From NCBI GenBank assembly GCA_043810345.1, contig JBDROF010000111.1, positions 1 to 11,947 of the forward strand: a stretch of 11,947 bases of DNA. Direction: 5' to 3'. This DNA comes from QYOJ01 sp043810345. Lineage in GTDB: Bacteria > Bacteroidota > Bacteroidia > Bacteroidales > FEN-979. A model generated the notes under the pieces. That model did not search any database, was not told the DNA's origin, and saw nothing but the letters and a program-made list of their open reading frames with translations. A program made the position numbers and the translations under genes. The number at the start of each line of letters is the position of its first letter. The stretch's first letter is position 1. Positions 1-6,709 of the stretch are shown here, one piece after another.

Positions 1-580
1 CATGCGCGGTACAACGAAATCCCTGCTGCCGGGCGAACCGGAAGATCTCTCTGAAGTTCTGTACCGGTTGACTCTGTTCATCGTCGTAGAGATCAATGGC
101 GGTAAAATAGTCCAGGTCAAGATAGGGCTCAAAAAAACGCAGCAGTTGCCTCACCGGCCTGCTTCGGGGAAACCCGAGGCAGGGCCGGAAATCGATGTAC
201 GGGGCTACCTCCTGATGAGCCAAACGCAGGGTTTTCACAACGTCTTCAGGCGGGATCCCAAATAGATGTCCGAATCCAACATCAATGCTGGCCTCCAGCA
301 CGCTGACACCGTCGTCCACTGCTTGCTGTAAACTGGCTGCCACCAGCTTCGGAAAAATGCCAGGGATCTTCAATACAGGGACATACTGCTCCCGGATCCA
401 GTCGTTGATATCCCGGATGCCACGACCATGATGCCGGAATGGCTTGACATCCCGCCCGGAGATCTCGAGCAACTGTGGTAGCTTCATTCCCAGCAGGAAA
501 TGGTTGTGCAGATCCGCCTTCGGAACAGCCCGAATCTGCGCCAGATCTCCGGTTAACAACGCCGAAACAAAATCACTCAT
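1..580 (-). CDS. Adenosine-deaminase-family amidohydrolase, N-terminal part (runs off the window)
   Basis: Begins with ATG at 580 and stays open for 193 codons to base 1, so the C-terminus is missing. Residues 20-27 read PKADLHNH; the HxH (His25, His27) matches the first zinc-binding motif of adenosine/adenine/AMP deaminases, normally PKAELHxH. The last visible residues, CTAH, fit the start of the family's (T)HAGE motif, whose His is a metal ligand and Glu the catalytic acid. The length between the two motifs is about what the family shows. Enzymes of this family hydrolyse the 6-amino group of purines or purine nucleosides in the cytoplasm; the exact substrate cannot be read from this half. 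No signal peptide is visible. An AGGAG lies about 10 bases before the ATG. It follows the PrsW gene on the same strand after an 83-bp gap and may share its transcript. The family is fairly sure; the substrate is not. Confidence 0.8.
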   Translation of the reverse strand, partial: MSDFVSALLTGDLAQIRAVPKADLHNHFLLGMKLPQLLEISGRDVKPFRHHGRGIRDINDWIREQYVPVLKIPGIFPKLVAASLQQAVDDGVSVLEASIDVGFGHLFGIPPEDVVKTLRLAHQEVAPYIDFRPCLGFPRSRPVRQLLRFFEPYLDLDYFTAIDLYDDEQSQPVQNFREIFRFARQQGFRCTAH

Positions 581-663
581 ACCTCAACTCCTGTTCAATG
601 TTGTGCAATCATGCGCAATGAGGCGATGAATCGTGTCTGTACATGGGGTAAAGGTAATTAAAA

Positions 664-1668
664 TTATAGATTTAACTTGAGGGTTGAAAGAGCCCAGAGG
701 TCACTGCGGTTCATCCGCAGAACGGGCCGGAGTGCGAGGACTCCTGATTTCCCGATCCGGTTCCTCATCTGATCCAGTTCAACCAGTTTATCCATGATGT
801 TTGGATCCACAGGGAGGGGCAGGTCATTCTCCTTGAGCAGCAGCAGGCTTTTTGCTTTGACAGACAGTTCCAGGTAGAGAGCCATGAAGCAATAGATGTC
901 AACAACCACCTCCTTTGGGAAATGGTCTTTGATCGACATCAGGTAGTTGCCGGCACGGGTGTTGGCAAACCTGCCATGCTTGATCATCAGCAGAAGCTTC
1001 ACTTCAGCATCCATCCCTTCATCAAGCCATCTTTTAAGACTTTGTTCACCCTGCCTGAAGACAATTACCAACACCGCTGGAACAAGGATGATGACTACCA
1101 GCGCCGAGAAGTGCGGGGAGATCAGAAAGGTGTTGTAAAGCGTATGGATGAGGTAGGTGATCACGATGGCCAGGAGGAATGGTTGAAACAGATTCCGGGA
1201 ATCGGTCAGCTTGTTGACCAGGATGACCCCGGCAATGGCTGTGGCTCCTGCATGCATCACGGCTGTGCCCACACCCCTCGTGATCCAGAACCACAGGGTT
1301 GTTTGTTCAGGAGCCAGTTGCAGGAGGTAGATCAGGTTCTCAGTGAAAGCAAATCCCGAACCTATGGCAAACCCATAGATGGCAGCATCGATAGCAAAGC
1401 CGATGCGGTGGCGTTGGATCAGAAAGATCAGGATGACCATCTTCAGGACCTCTTCGGTGATGGGAGCCACGTACCGCGAAAGTGTATCAAAAGAGAGATG
1501 GAAGAAGTTCGAAAGCAAGGTGTTTCCAACAAGGCTCAGAGAGGCCGCAACAACTCCCCACAATAAACAGGTGATCAGCACCCAGCGGTTTACCAGGCGG
1601 AAACTGTCGAAGAAGAGCAGCAATCCAAGAAACAGGAATACCGGTATCAGGCTGACGACAATCTTCAT
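664..1668 (-). CDS. PrsW-family intramembrane glutamic protease
   Basis: A multi-pass membrane protein of 334 aa with the PrsW/CAAX-protease-like motif set: EEVLK (Glu72, Glu73), GFAFTEN (Glu110), RGVGTAVMHA (His139) and IHTLYN (His175, Asn179), each in or beside a hydrophobic segment. In Bacillus, PrsW cuts an anti-sigma factor at site 1; in Bacteroidota the substrate is not established. About seven or eight hydrophobic segments are followed by a soluble C-terminal tail of roughly 125 aa, rich in Leu and charged residues, that I cannot assign. The frame is also open to an ATG at 1704, but that would overlap the dipeptidase gene by 32 bp and add a charged MSHRKSPKKDDR extension. ATG 1668 lies 4 bp after the dipeptidase stop and gives a hydrophobic N-terminus, so it is preferred. 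No sigma/anti-sigma pair is visible in the window. Confidence 0.82.
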   Translation of the reverse strand: MKIVVSLIPVFLFLGLLLFFDSFRLVNRWVLITCLLWGVVAASLSLVGNTLLSNFFHLSFDTLSRYVAPITEEVLKMVILIFLIQRHRIGFAIDAAIYGFAIGSGFAFTENLIYLLQLAPEQTTLWFWITRGVGTAVMHAGATAIAGVILVNKLTDSRNLFQPFLLAIVITYLIHTLYNTFLISPHFSALVVIILVPAVLVIVFRQGEQSLKRWLDEGMDAEVKLLLMIKHGRFANTRAGNYLMSIKDHFPKEVVVDIYCFMALYLELSVKAKSLLLLKENDLPLPVDPNIMDKLVELDQMRNRIGKSGVLALRPVLRMNRSDLWALSTLKLNL

Positions 1669-1672
1669 CCGG

Positions 1673-2908
1673 TCATCTTTTTTGGGCGATTTCCTGTGCG
1701 ACACTGATGTTCTCGTTCATCACCCGCATCAGGTTGCCTCCCCATATCTTCCGGATATCCTCTTTGGAATAGCCCCGCATTACCAGCTCAAGGGTGATGT
1801 TTCCCATCTCAGATGCGTCATAACATCCGGTAACCCCTCCACCCCCATCAAAATCAGTTCCGATGCCCACATGGTCAATTCCGGCCACGTCAATGATATG
1901 ATCAATATGATCAATTACATCGCCAACAGTTGCCAGCTCTTTCGGGAACTGGTCCTCAATGGCATACCATTCTTTGCGTGCCTGCTTCATCTCCTCATCA
2001 GAGAGATTCTCAAAGTTCCGGAACTTATCCGTCACGGCATCTCTGGCCGAGTCACGTGGAGGATTGGGAGCCGGTTTTTTTACATAGTCGCTGAGGATAC
2101 ACATCTGGATAACTCCTCTGTTCGCCGCCAGGGCACGAAGCATATCATCACCCAGGTTCCGCGGATTGTTACACAGCGCCCGGGCACAGGAGTGGGAGGC
2201 CAGGACCGGGGAACGGGTTATCTGCAGGATATCGTAAAATGAGGAATCGGAAGCATGCGACACATCGATCATCATTCCCAGGCGATTCATCTCAGCCACC
2301 ACCTCCCTGCCAAAGCCGCTCAGTCCCCCGAAAATGACCGTATCAGTCGAGGAGTCACAAATATCGTTGTTCCGGGTATGGACCAGTGTAATGTATCGTG
2401 CTCCTTTATCGTAAAGGGTACGTATCATCCCTATCTCCTTCCCGACAGGATACCCGTTCTCAATCCCGATGAAGGCTATCCGCTTTCCCTGTTTCTCCAG
2501 CCGGTAGGCGTCGGCCGGAGTTAAGGCAAGACCAATCCTGTCGGAGTTGCGGTGGATAACATTCAATAGGGTGTCGCACACCATCAGCGCTCGTTGCTTT
2601 GCCGTTGCATTCCCTTCAGGTGTAAGGGGCCCCTGGCCTACGAAAACCGCAAAGAAGGCCCCGTCCAGACCTCCCTCTTCCATCTTTACCAGATCCACAC
2701 GGGAACGATCGGTTTTGGTATCGTGGCGTTCACTCCAGTCGAAACCAGGACGGATCATTCGCAGCGGGGTATCGTTATGAGAATCGATCGTTAGCATCTT
2801 GTCATGGATCCTCTTCGCTTTCCGCTCCAGCTTCCTTGCTTCCGGGCGACCCGCAGAAATATTGAAAGTAATAACGAGAAAGGAAATAAGTAGTATTGTC
2901 TTGTTCAT
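1673..2908 (-). CDS. Secreted M19-family dipeptidase (membrane/renal dipeptidase-like)
   Basis: Encodes 411 aa starting at MNKTILLISF, with a classical N-terminal signal sequence ending around residues 17-20 (ITFNISAG) and no lipobox cysteine, so export to the periplasm is inferred. The zinc-site pattern of M19 dipeptidases is complete: DSHND (His44, Asp46), IGIENG with bridging Glu150, DVSHAS (His218), ASHS (His239), NPRN (Arg250) and GTDFDG (Asp352). The family hydrolyses dipeptides, often with broad specificity including D-residues at the C-terminal position. Length is normal for the family. The frame is open upstream to 2944, but the added residues would precede the signal peptide and lie in repeat DNA, so ATG 2908 is chosen. 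It sits 71 bp after pdxJ and 4 bp before the PrsW gene on the same strand, suggesting cotranscription at least with the latter. Confidence 0.92.
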   Translation of the reverse strand: MNKTILLISFLVITFNISAGRPEARKLERKAKRIHDKMLTIDSHNDTPLRMIRPGFDWSERHDTKTDRSRVDLVKMEEGGLDGAFFAVFVGQGPLTPEGNATAKQRALMVCDTLLNVIHRNSDRIGLALTPADAYRLEKQGKRIAFIGIENGYPVGKEIGMIRTLYDKGARYITLVHTRNNDICDSSTDTVIFGGLSGFGREVVAEMNRLGMMIDVSHASDSSFYDILQITRSPVLASHSCARALCNNPRNLGDDMLRALAANRGVIQMCILSDYVKKPAPNPPRDSARDAVTDKFRNFENLSDEEMKQARKEWYAIEDQFPKELATVGDVIDHIDHIIDVAGIDHVGIGTDFDGGGGVTGCYDASEMGNITLELVMRGYSKEDIRKIWGGNLMRVMNENISVAQEIAQKR

Positions 2909-2935
2909 AGTATCAAAAATCAAAAATTTCAAATA

Positions 2936-2984
2936 AACTGCCAACTGGTCACTGCCAACTGCCCACTGCCCACTGCCAACTACT
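2936..2984. repeat. 7-bp tandem repeat array, seven units (CACTGCC/AACTGCC type)
   Basis: Seven consecutive 7-bp units occupy exactly 49 bp: AACTGCC, AACTGGT, CACTGCC, AACTGCC, CACTGCC, CACTGCC, AACTACT. The core ACTGCC is kept in five units. The array fills most of the gap between dipeptidase and pdxJ, and the last unit contains the pdxJ stop codon (TAG on the minus strand, 2980-2982). The unit is unlike the AATTCGT and GGACGAA arrays near dtd, but the period is the same. Function unknown. Confidence 0.9.
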
Positions 2985-3696
2985 CTTTCAACTGCCGCAA
3001 ATATAACTGAACGGTGTTCTCTAATCCGTAATAAAGTGCGTCGCAGATCAGGGCATGACCGATGGAGACCTCCAGCAAACCGGGGATCTGCTGATGAAAG
3101 AAATGCAGGTTTTCGAGGCTGAGATCATGTCCGGCATTTAGTCCCAATCCAAGCTCATTTGCCAGGTTAGCAGCCACCACATAAGGCTGAACAGCCTGAT
3201 CGCGGCCGGAGGCGTAGTTCCGGGCATAATCCTCGGTATACAACTCAACCCGGTCGGTACCGGTCGAGGGAGCCTGCCCGATCATCTTCAGATCTGTTTC
3301 GATGAAGAGGGAGGTACGGATGCCGTTTCGTTTACATTCATCAATGACCTCTTGCAGAAAGGATTGATGGGTGATGGTATCCCATCCGGCATTGGAAGTC
3401 AGTGCATCAGGTGGATCCGGAACCAGGGTTACCTGGGCCGGTTTTACCCCGATCACCAAGTTGATAAAGGCCTCGGACGGATACCCCTCAATGTTAAATT
3501 CGGTGGTTAGGTTGGGCTTCAGATCGAGAACATCCTGGTACCGGATATGCCGCTCATCTGGACGTGGATGAACGGTAATACCCTCAGCACCAAACCGTTC
3601 ACAATCCATTGCCGTTTTCAGCAAATCGGGCAGGTTTCCTCCCCGTGCGTTCCTCAGAGTAGCTATCTTATTAATGTTGACACTAAGCTTTGTCAT
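2980..3696 (-). CDS. pdxJ: Pyridoxine 5'-phosphate synthase PdxJ
   Basis: A 238-aa protein of normal PdxJ length. It condenses 1-deoxy-D-xylulose 5-phosphate with 3-amino-2-oxopropyl phosphate to give pyridoxine 5'-phosphate, the last ring-forming step of the DXP-dependent vitamin B6 pathway, in the cytoplasm. Hallmarks are VNINKIATLRNARG at 6-19, GITVHPRPDERHI at 39-51 (His43, Arg45, His50), EFNIEG at 66-71 (Glu70), KPAQVTLVPD at 85-94, LNAGHDL with His190, and EVSIGHALI at 209-217. These match the E. coli active-site residues His45, Arg47, Glu72 and His193. It starts at the ATG just after a Bacteroidota-type promoter box and is divergent from dtd. No other B6 gene lies in the window. The TAG stop falls inside a 7-bp repeat array. 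Confidence 0.97.
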   Translation of the reverse strand: MTKLSVNINKIATLRNARGGNLPDLLKTAMDCERFGAEGITVHPRPDERHIRYQDVLDLKPNLTTEFNIEGYPSEAFINLVIGVKPAQVTLVPDPPDALTSNAGWDTITHQSFLQEVIDECKRNGIRTSLFIETDLKMIGQAPSTGTDRVELYTEDYARNYASGRDQAVQPYVVAANLANELGLGLNAGHDLSLENLHFFHQQIPGLLEVSIGHALICDALYYGLENTVQLYLRQLKE

Positions 3697-3706
3697 GGAT
3701 TCTTTT

Positions 3707-3736
3707 TTTGCAAATCTAAGTAAAATGTTAAATTCG
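3707..3736 (+). promoter_or_regulatory. Possible dtd promoter overlapping the heptamer array
   Basis: TTTG at 3707-3710 is followed, after 18 bp, by TAAATTCG at 3729-3736, one mismatch from TAnnTTTG. The -7 box would use the first repeat unit, and the predicted start near 3742 would make the dtd leader almost entirely heptamer repeats. It overlaps the divergent pdxJ promoter. Weak, motif-only evidence. Confidence 0.3.
3711..3718 (-). promoter_or_regulatory. Predicted -7 box for pdxJ (TAGATTTG)
   Basis: On the minus strand TAGATTTG matches the Bacteroidota -7 consensus TAnnTTTG. It ends 14 bp before the pdxJ ATG, so the transcript leader would be only about 7-10 nt. No good TTTG is seen at the -33 position, hence moderate confidence. 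Confidence 0.45.
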
Positions 3737-3779
3737 TAATTCGTAATTCGTAATTCGTAATTCGTAATTGGTAATGCGT
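3731..3779. repeat. 7-bp tandem repeat array (AATTCGT), seven units, running through the dtd start codon
   Basis: Five perfect AATTCGT units (3731-3765) are followed by AATTGGT and AATGCGT, again exactly 7 x 7 bp. The last variant unit carries the ATG of dtd and its first Arg codon (ATG CGT). The perfect units contain TAA stops in all three forward frames within 21 bp, so nothing is translated through the array. A gain or loss of units would change the spacing between promoter and start, not the reading frame. Confidence 0.95.
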
Positions 3780-4226
3780 GTAGTCCTTCAACGTGTTTCT
3801 CAGGCTTCGGTGGCGATCAACGGGAATACCATAGCCTCTATTGGCAAGGGTCTCCTGCTTTTAGTGGGGATAGAAGAAGCTGACACGCCTGAAGATATCG
3901 AATGGCTGACGGGAAAGATCACCCGGTTACGTGTGTTCCCCGATGACAAGGGGGTGATGAACCGGTCGGTCACAGAAGTTGGTGGAGATATGATCGTCGT
4001 CAGCCAATTCACGCTCCATGCCAGTACGAAAAAAGGGAATCGCCCCTCCTACATCCGGGCAGCAAAACCTGAAACCGCTATTCCGCTGTACGATCGATTT
4101 GTTGAGAAACTAAACACATTGCATGGAAAACCTGTTCAAACAGGTGACTTTGGTGCCATGATGGACGTTTCGCTGGTAAATGATGGTCCGGTCACCCTCA
4201 TCATCGACTCCAGGAACAGGGAATAA
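3774..4226 (+). CDS. dtd: D-aminoacyl-tRNA deacylase (D-Tyr-tRNA deacylase)
   Basis: A 150-aa protein of normal Dtd length. It hydrolyses D-amino acids (and Gly) mischarged on tRNA, keeping D-residues out of translation; it works as a cytoplasmic dimer using tRNA-assisted catalysis. The N-terminus MRVVLQRVSQASV is typical. The two active-site motifs are intact: SQFTLH at 77-82 and NDGPVT at 136-141 (the Gly-cis-Pro motif). An in-frame TTG at 3768 would add two residues; ATG 3774 matches family N-termini and is preferred. No purine-rich ribosome-binding site is visible because the 35 bases before the start are tandem repeats. The TAA stop at 4224-4226 directly abuts another heptamer array. Divergent from pdxJ. 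Confidence 0.96.
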   Translation: MRVVLQRVSQASVAINGNTIASIGKGLLLLVGIEEADTPEDIEWLTGKITRLRVFPDDKGVMNRSVTEVGGDMIVVSQFTLHASTKKGNRPSYIRAAKPETAIPLYDRFVEKLNTLHGKPVQTGDFGAMMDVSLVNDGPVTLIIDSRNRE

Positions 4227-4247
4227 GGACGAGGGACGAAGGACGAA
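4227..4247. repeat. 7-bp tandem repeat, three units (GGACGAG/GGACGAA)
   Basis: GGACGAG, GGACGAA, GGACGAA begin at the base immediately after the dtd stop codon. The rest of the gap to the kinase (4248-4415) holds no convincing ORF or terminator hairpin; only the predicted kinase promoter box is noted there. Confidence 0.85.
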
Positions 4248-4390
4248 ATTACCTCCGATTCGGTTTTGTTTTCAGCGTATAAGTTGATTTCTATCATCCC
4301 AATTACTGTAGAAACGGATACACTTATGCGGAGATCATTGACGGATACTAAAAAAGCCTGTTTTTACTAGGAAAAAGTCCTCATTATCAA

Positions 4391-4398
4391 TAACTTTG
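4391..4398 (+). promoter_or_regulatory. Predicted -7 box for the hybrid kinase (TAACTTTG)
   Basis: TAACTTTG fits TAnnTTTG and lies 17 bp before the kinase ATG, giving a predicted leader of about 11 nt. No clear -33 TTTG at the usual distance. Confidence 0.4.
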
Positions 4399-4415
4399 GG
4401 AATAAATAGAGAACT

Positions 4416-6353
4416 ATGAGAACGATGAAAATCCCGTACAAAATCCTGATTATTGAGGACGATCCCATCCTGCTGGAGTGTCTGGGAGATTTTCTGCAGG
4501 AGGTGGGGATGCATGCCCTGCTGGCAGAAAACGGCCGGAAGGGTGTGGAGTTGGCAGCAAAGGAGCTGCCCGACCTGATTCTATGTGACATTCTCATGCC
4601 CAAGATGAGTGGGTATAATGTGATTGAAAAGTTGAAGAACCATGTTACCACCTCCCTGATTCCTTTCATTTTCCTTACGGCAAAAGCGGAACTGGAAGAT
4701 ATTCACTATGGGATGACACTGGGGGCAGACGACTACATCACCAAACCCATTGATTTTGATGAACTTCTTGTCCGGATCACACAGCGGATGGAGAAGATCC
4801 GTGAGACTATCCGGAGGAGTGAAATCAAATACCATGCAGTATTCGATACAGCGCATGATGCAATCCTGTTGATCCGACTTGCCGGCCTAAGCATTGTAGA
4901 TGTCAACCAGGCGGCCTGTCATATGCTTGGGTACTCCCGTGAGGAGATCCTGGAGGCCCCCGGACAAAGATTCATCCAGGATGTGGATCTCAGGGAGGTG
5001 ATGGAGAGGCAGGATACCAGGAACAGGGGCATCCAGGAGTTTCATAATATCGAAACCACCTGGAAAAGGAAAGACGATACCCAGATCCAAATCCTGGTTA
5101 GCGGAAAAATGGTGACCATTTTCGAAGAGAACTTCCTGTTTATGATGGCCCAGGATATCACCGAACGAAAAAACTATGAACAGCAACTGATTCTTGCAAA
5201 AGAGAAAGCGGAGGAGTCAAACCGGCTGAAGTCATCCATCCTCACCAATATCAGTCATGAATTACGAACCCCGTTGAACGGGATCCTGGGCTTTTCAGAG
5301 ATTCTTCAGGATGACCTGAGAGAAACTGAGTACCTTCCCATGATCGAGAACATTCACCTTTCGGGAAGAAGGCTGATGTCGACGCTCAACTCCATCATCA
5401 ACCTCTCACAACTTCATGCAGGAAAGGTGACGATGGTTTTCAAACACATCGATCTCGTGGCGGCAATTAAGAGCATCTGTAAAACATTCGATGAAGAGCT
5501 AAACGAAAAAAAACTCTATTTGAGGACAGAATTTCCCGGGGAAATCATCGTCTATACCGACCAGCAACTCTTCAAACAGCTCTTCAGGCAGATCTTTGAT
5601 AACGCTGTGAAATTCACTCAAAAAGGTGGAATCACCATTCGTATCAAAGCGGTTACCCAGGATAATACTCAATGGCAAACGATCGAGATTGAGGATACCG
5701 GCATTGGTATTGATGAAAAATTTTATGAGATGATCTTTCACGAGTTCCGCCAGGTGAGTGAGGGTTATAACCGCAAATTCCAGGGAAGTGGACTGGGGCT
5801 GACCATCTGCCGTAATATCTGCGAACTGATGAAGGGGAAGATCACCGTGAAAAGCACTCCTGGCAAAGGGACTACAATCACTATCTGGCTTCCGTCCACC
5901 CAGGCAGAAAAACCTATTGCCATTAAACCCGAGGAACTTGAACAATCGCTGCAGCCTCTCCCGGTCATTAAGACAAGAGAGGTGCCGCTGGTTCTGCTGG
6001 TGGAGGATAATGAAATCAATAAAACCTTGTTTGAACTCTTCCTGAAACCTTTTTACCGGATGGATTATGCGTTCGATGGAAAAACCGCCGTAAACATGGC
6101 AAGGAATACCAGGTATGCTGCTGTGCTGATGGATATCAACCTTGGCCTGGGTATGGACGGTGTTGAGACAACCCAAAAGATCAAATCGATCCCGGGTTAT
6201 GAGAAAACGCCCATCATCGCTGTAACAGGGTATACCATGATCGGCGACAAGGAGAGAATAATGGGTGACGGATGCACCCACTACATAGCCAAACCCTTTG
6301 AAAAATCGTCTTTTCTGGCGATTGTCAAAGAGGCGATCTACGGCAAGGAGTGA
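4416..6353 (+). CDS. Soluble hybrid histidine kinase, REC-PAS-HisKA-HATPase-REC
   Basis: Encodes 645 aa without signal peptide or membrane segments, so a cytoplasmic sensor. Domains in order: receiver 1 (about 7-127; acidic EDD at 14-16, phospho-acceptor Asp58 in CDILMP, Lys110 in YITKP); PAS domain (about 134-252, ending in the PAC-like MAQDITERK); HisKA with NISHELRTPLNGIL (His281); HATPase with N-box DNAVKFT (Asn396), DTGIGI (427-432) and GSGLGL (457-462); receiver 2 (about 524-642; EDN at 530-532, Asp573 in MDINLG, Lys626 in AKPF). All catalytic residues look present. The N-terminal receiver suggests input from another kinase or relay protein; the final receiver suggests onward relay through an Hpt protein. 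No DNA-binding regulator, Hpt or partner kinase is in the window, so the signal and output are unknown. A second Met at residue 4 is an alternative start. Confidence 0.95.
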   Translation: MRTMKIPYKILIIEDDPILLECLGDFLQEVGMHALLAENGRKGVELAAKELPDLILCDILMPKMSGYNVIEKLKNHVTTSLIPFIFLTAKAELEDIHYGMTLGADDYITKPIDFDELLVRITQRMEKIRETIRRSEIKYHAVFDTAHDAILLIRLAGLSIVDVNQAACHMLGYSREEILEAPGQRFIQDVDLREVMERQDTRNRGIQEFHNIETTWKRKDDTQIQILVSGKMVTIFEENFLFMMAQDITERKNYEQQLILAKEKAEESNRLKSSILTNISHELRTPLNGILGFSEILQDDLRETEYLPMIENIHLSGRRLMSTLNSIINLSQLHAGKVTMVFKHIDLVAAIKSICKTFDEELNEKKLYLRTEFPGEIIVYTDQQLFKQLFRQIFDNAVKFTQKGGITIRIKAVTQDNTQWQTIEIEDTGIGIDEKFYEMIFHEFRQVSEGYNRKFQGSGLGLTICRNICELMKGKITVKSTPGKGTTITIWLPSTQAEKPIAIKPEELEQSLQPLPVIKTREVPLVLLVEDNEINKTLFELFLKPFYRMDYAFDGKTAVNMARNTRYAAVLMDINLGLGMDGVETTQKIKSIPGYEKTPIIAVTGYTMIGDKERIMGDGCTHYIAKPFEKSSFLAIVKEAIYGKE

Positions 6354-6406
6354 TCGATTTAACTTTTTTTTAACTAGTTTTTCAAATTTATATGTACTTT
6401 TATTCA

Positions 6407-6414
6407 TATATTTG
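6407..6414 (+). promoter_or_regulatory. Predicted -7 box upstream of the small exported protein (TATATTTG)
   Basis: TATATTTG fits TAnnTTTG and lies 46 bp before the ATG at 6461, in an AT-rich gap (6354-6460) after the kinase stop. T-runs follow the kinase (6364-6370) but without a GC-rich stem, so no terminator is called there. Confidence 0.5.
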
Positions 6415-6460
6415 CGTTATCTAAATTGAATCTAAGTTACATCCTTAAACCTGAATAAAA

Positions 6461-6697
6461 ATGAAAAAAACAGCTGTGTTAATCTTCGCCTTATTCCTTT
6501 TCGCCGGTTTAACCTTCGCCCAGGAGCCTCAACAGCCCGTCAAGAAGGCAGAACCAGCCAAGACTGAACAAACTACCAAAGCCAAACATGATTGTGCCAA
6601 GGTGAAAGAATGTTCCAAGGCCAAGACCTCCAAGGCAAGTTGTGCCCATGGCAAGTCTGGTGCTAAACCCACTAAGACAGATCCTGGTAAAAAATAA
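6461..6697 (+). CDS. Small exported Lys-rich, Cys-containing protein, unknown function
   Basis: A 78-aa protein. Residues 1-21 form a clear signal peptide (MKKTAVLIFALFLFAGLTFA then Q). The mature part, about 57 aa, is strongly basic with 15 lysines, low in hydrophobics and probably unfolded. It has three cysteines (HDC, KEC, ASCAHG) and two histidines that could bind a metal or form disulfides; this is inference. Similar small Lys/Ala/Cys-rich secreted proteins seem familiar from other Bacteroidota, but I cannot name a family. It has its own likely promoter, an A-rich leader before the ATG, and ends only 12 bp from the convergent tonB stop, leaving almost no room for a separate terminator. 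Signal peptide and promoter make a real gene likely. Confidence 0.75.
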   Translation: MKKTAVLIFALFLFAGLTFAQEPQQPVKKAEPAKTEQTTKAKHDCAKVKECSKAKTSKASCAHGKSGAKPTKTDPGKK

Positions 6698-6709
6698 ATC
6701 GAGTTGCCT

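Noticed and set aside
2..265. Plus-strand open frame at the left edge
   Set aside because: It is antisense to the deaminase-family frame, which carries the HxH and TAH motifs, and has no domain of its own.
601..618. Imperfect palindrome TTGTGCA/TGCGCAA upstream of the deaminase gene
   Set aside because: One mismatch in 7-bp arms with a short spacer and no T-run; neither a terminator nor a recognisable operator.
922..1566. Long open frame (214 codons) on the plus strand opposite the PrsW gene
   Set aside because: The product is a low-hydrophobicity mix rich in Gln, Asp and His with no motif, and it lies wholly antisense to a gene with all PrsW motifs; it is a coding shadow.
3731..3779. CRISPR-like array
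   Set aside because: Units are contiguous 7-mers without spacers, and no cas gene is in the window.
4314..4348. Direct repeat ACGGATAC at 4314-4321 and 4341-4348 upstream of the kinase
   Set aside because: Two 8-mers 27 bp apart could be operator sites, but there is no symmetry, no known regulator and no further copy; too weak to call.
5499..6407. Open frame of 302 codons on the minus strand opposite the hybrid kinase
   Set aside because: Composition is as expected for the antisense of HATPase/REC coding sequence and it shows no domain; its start lies in AT-rich spacer without a promoter box.
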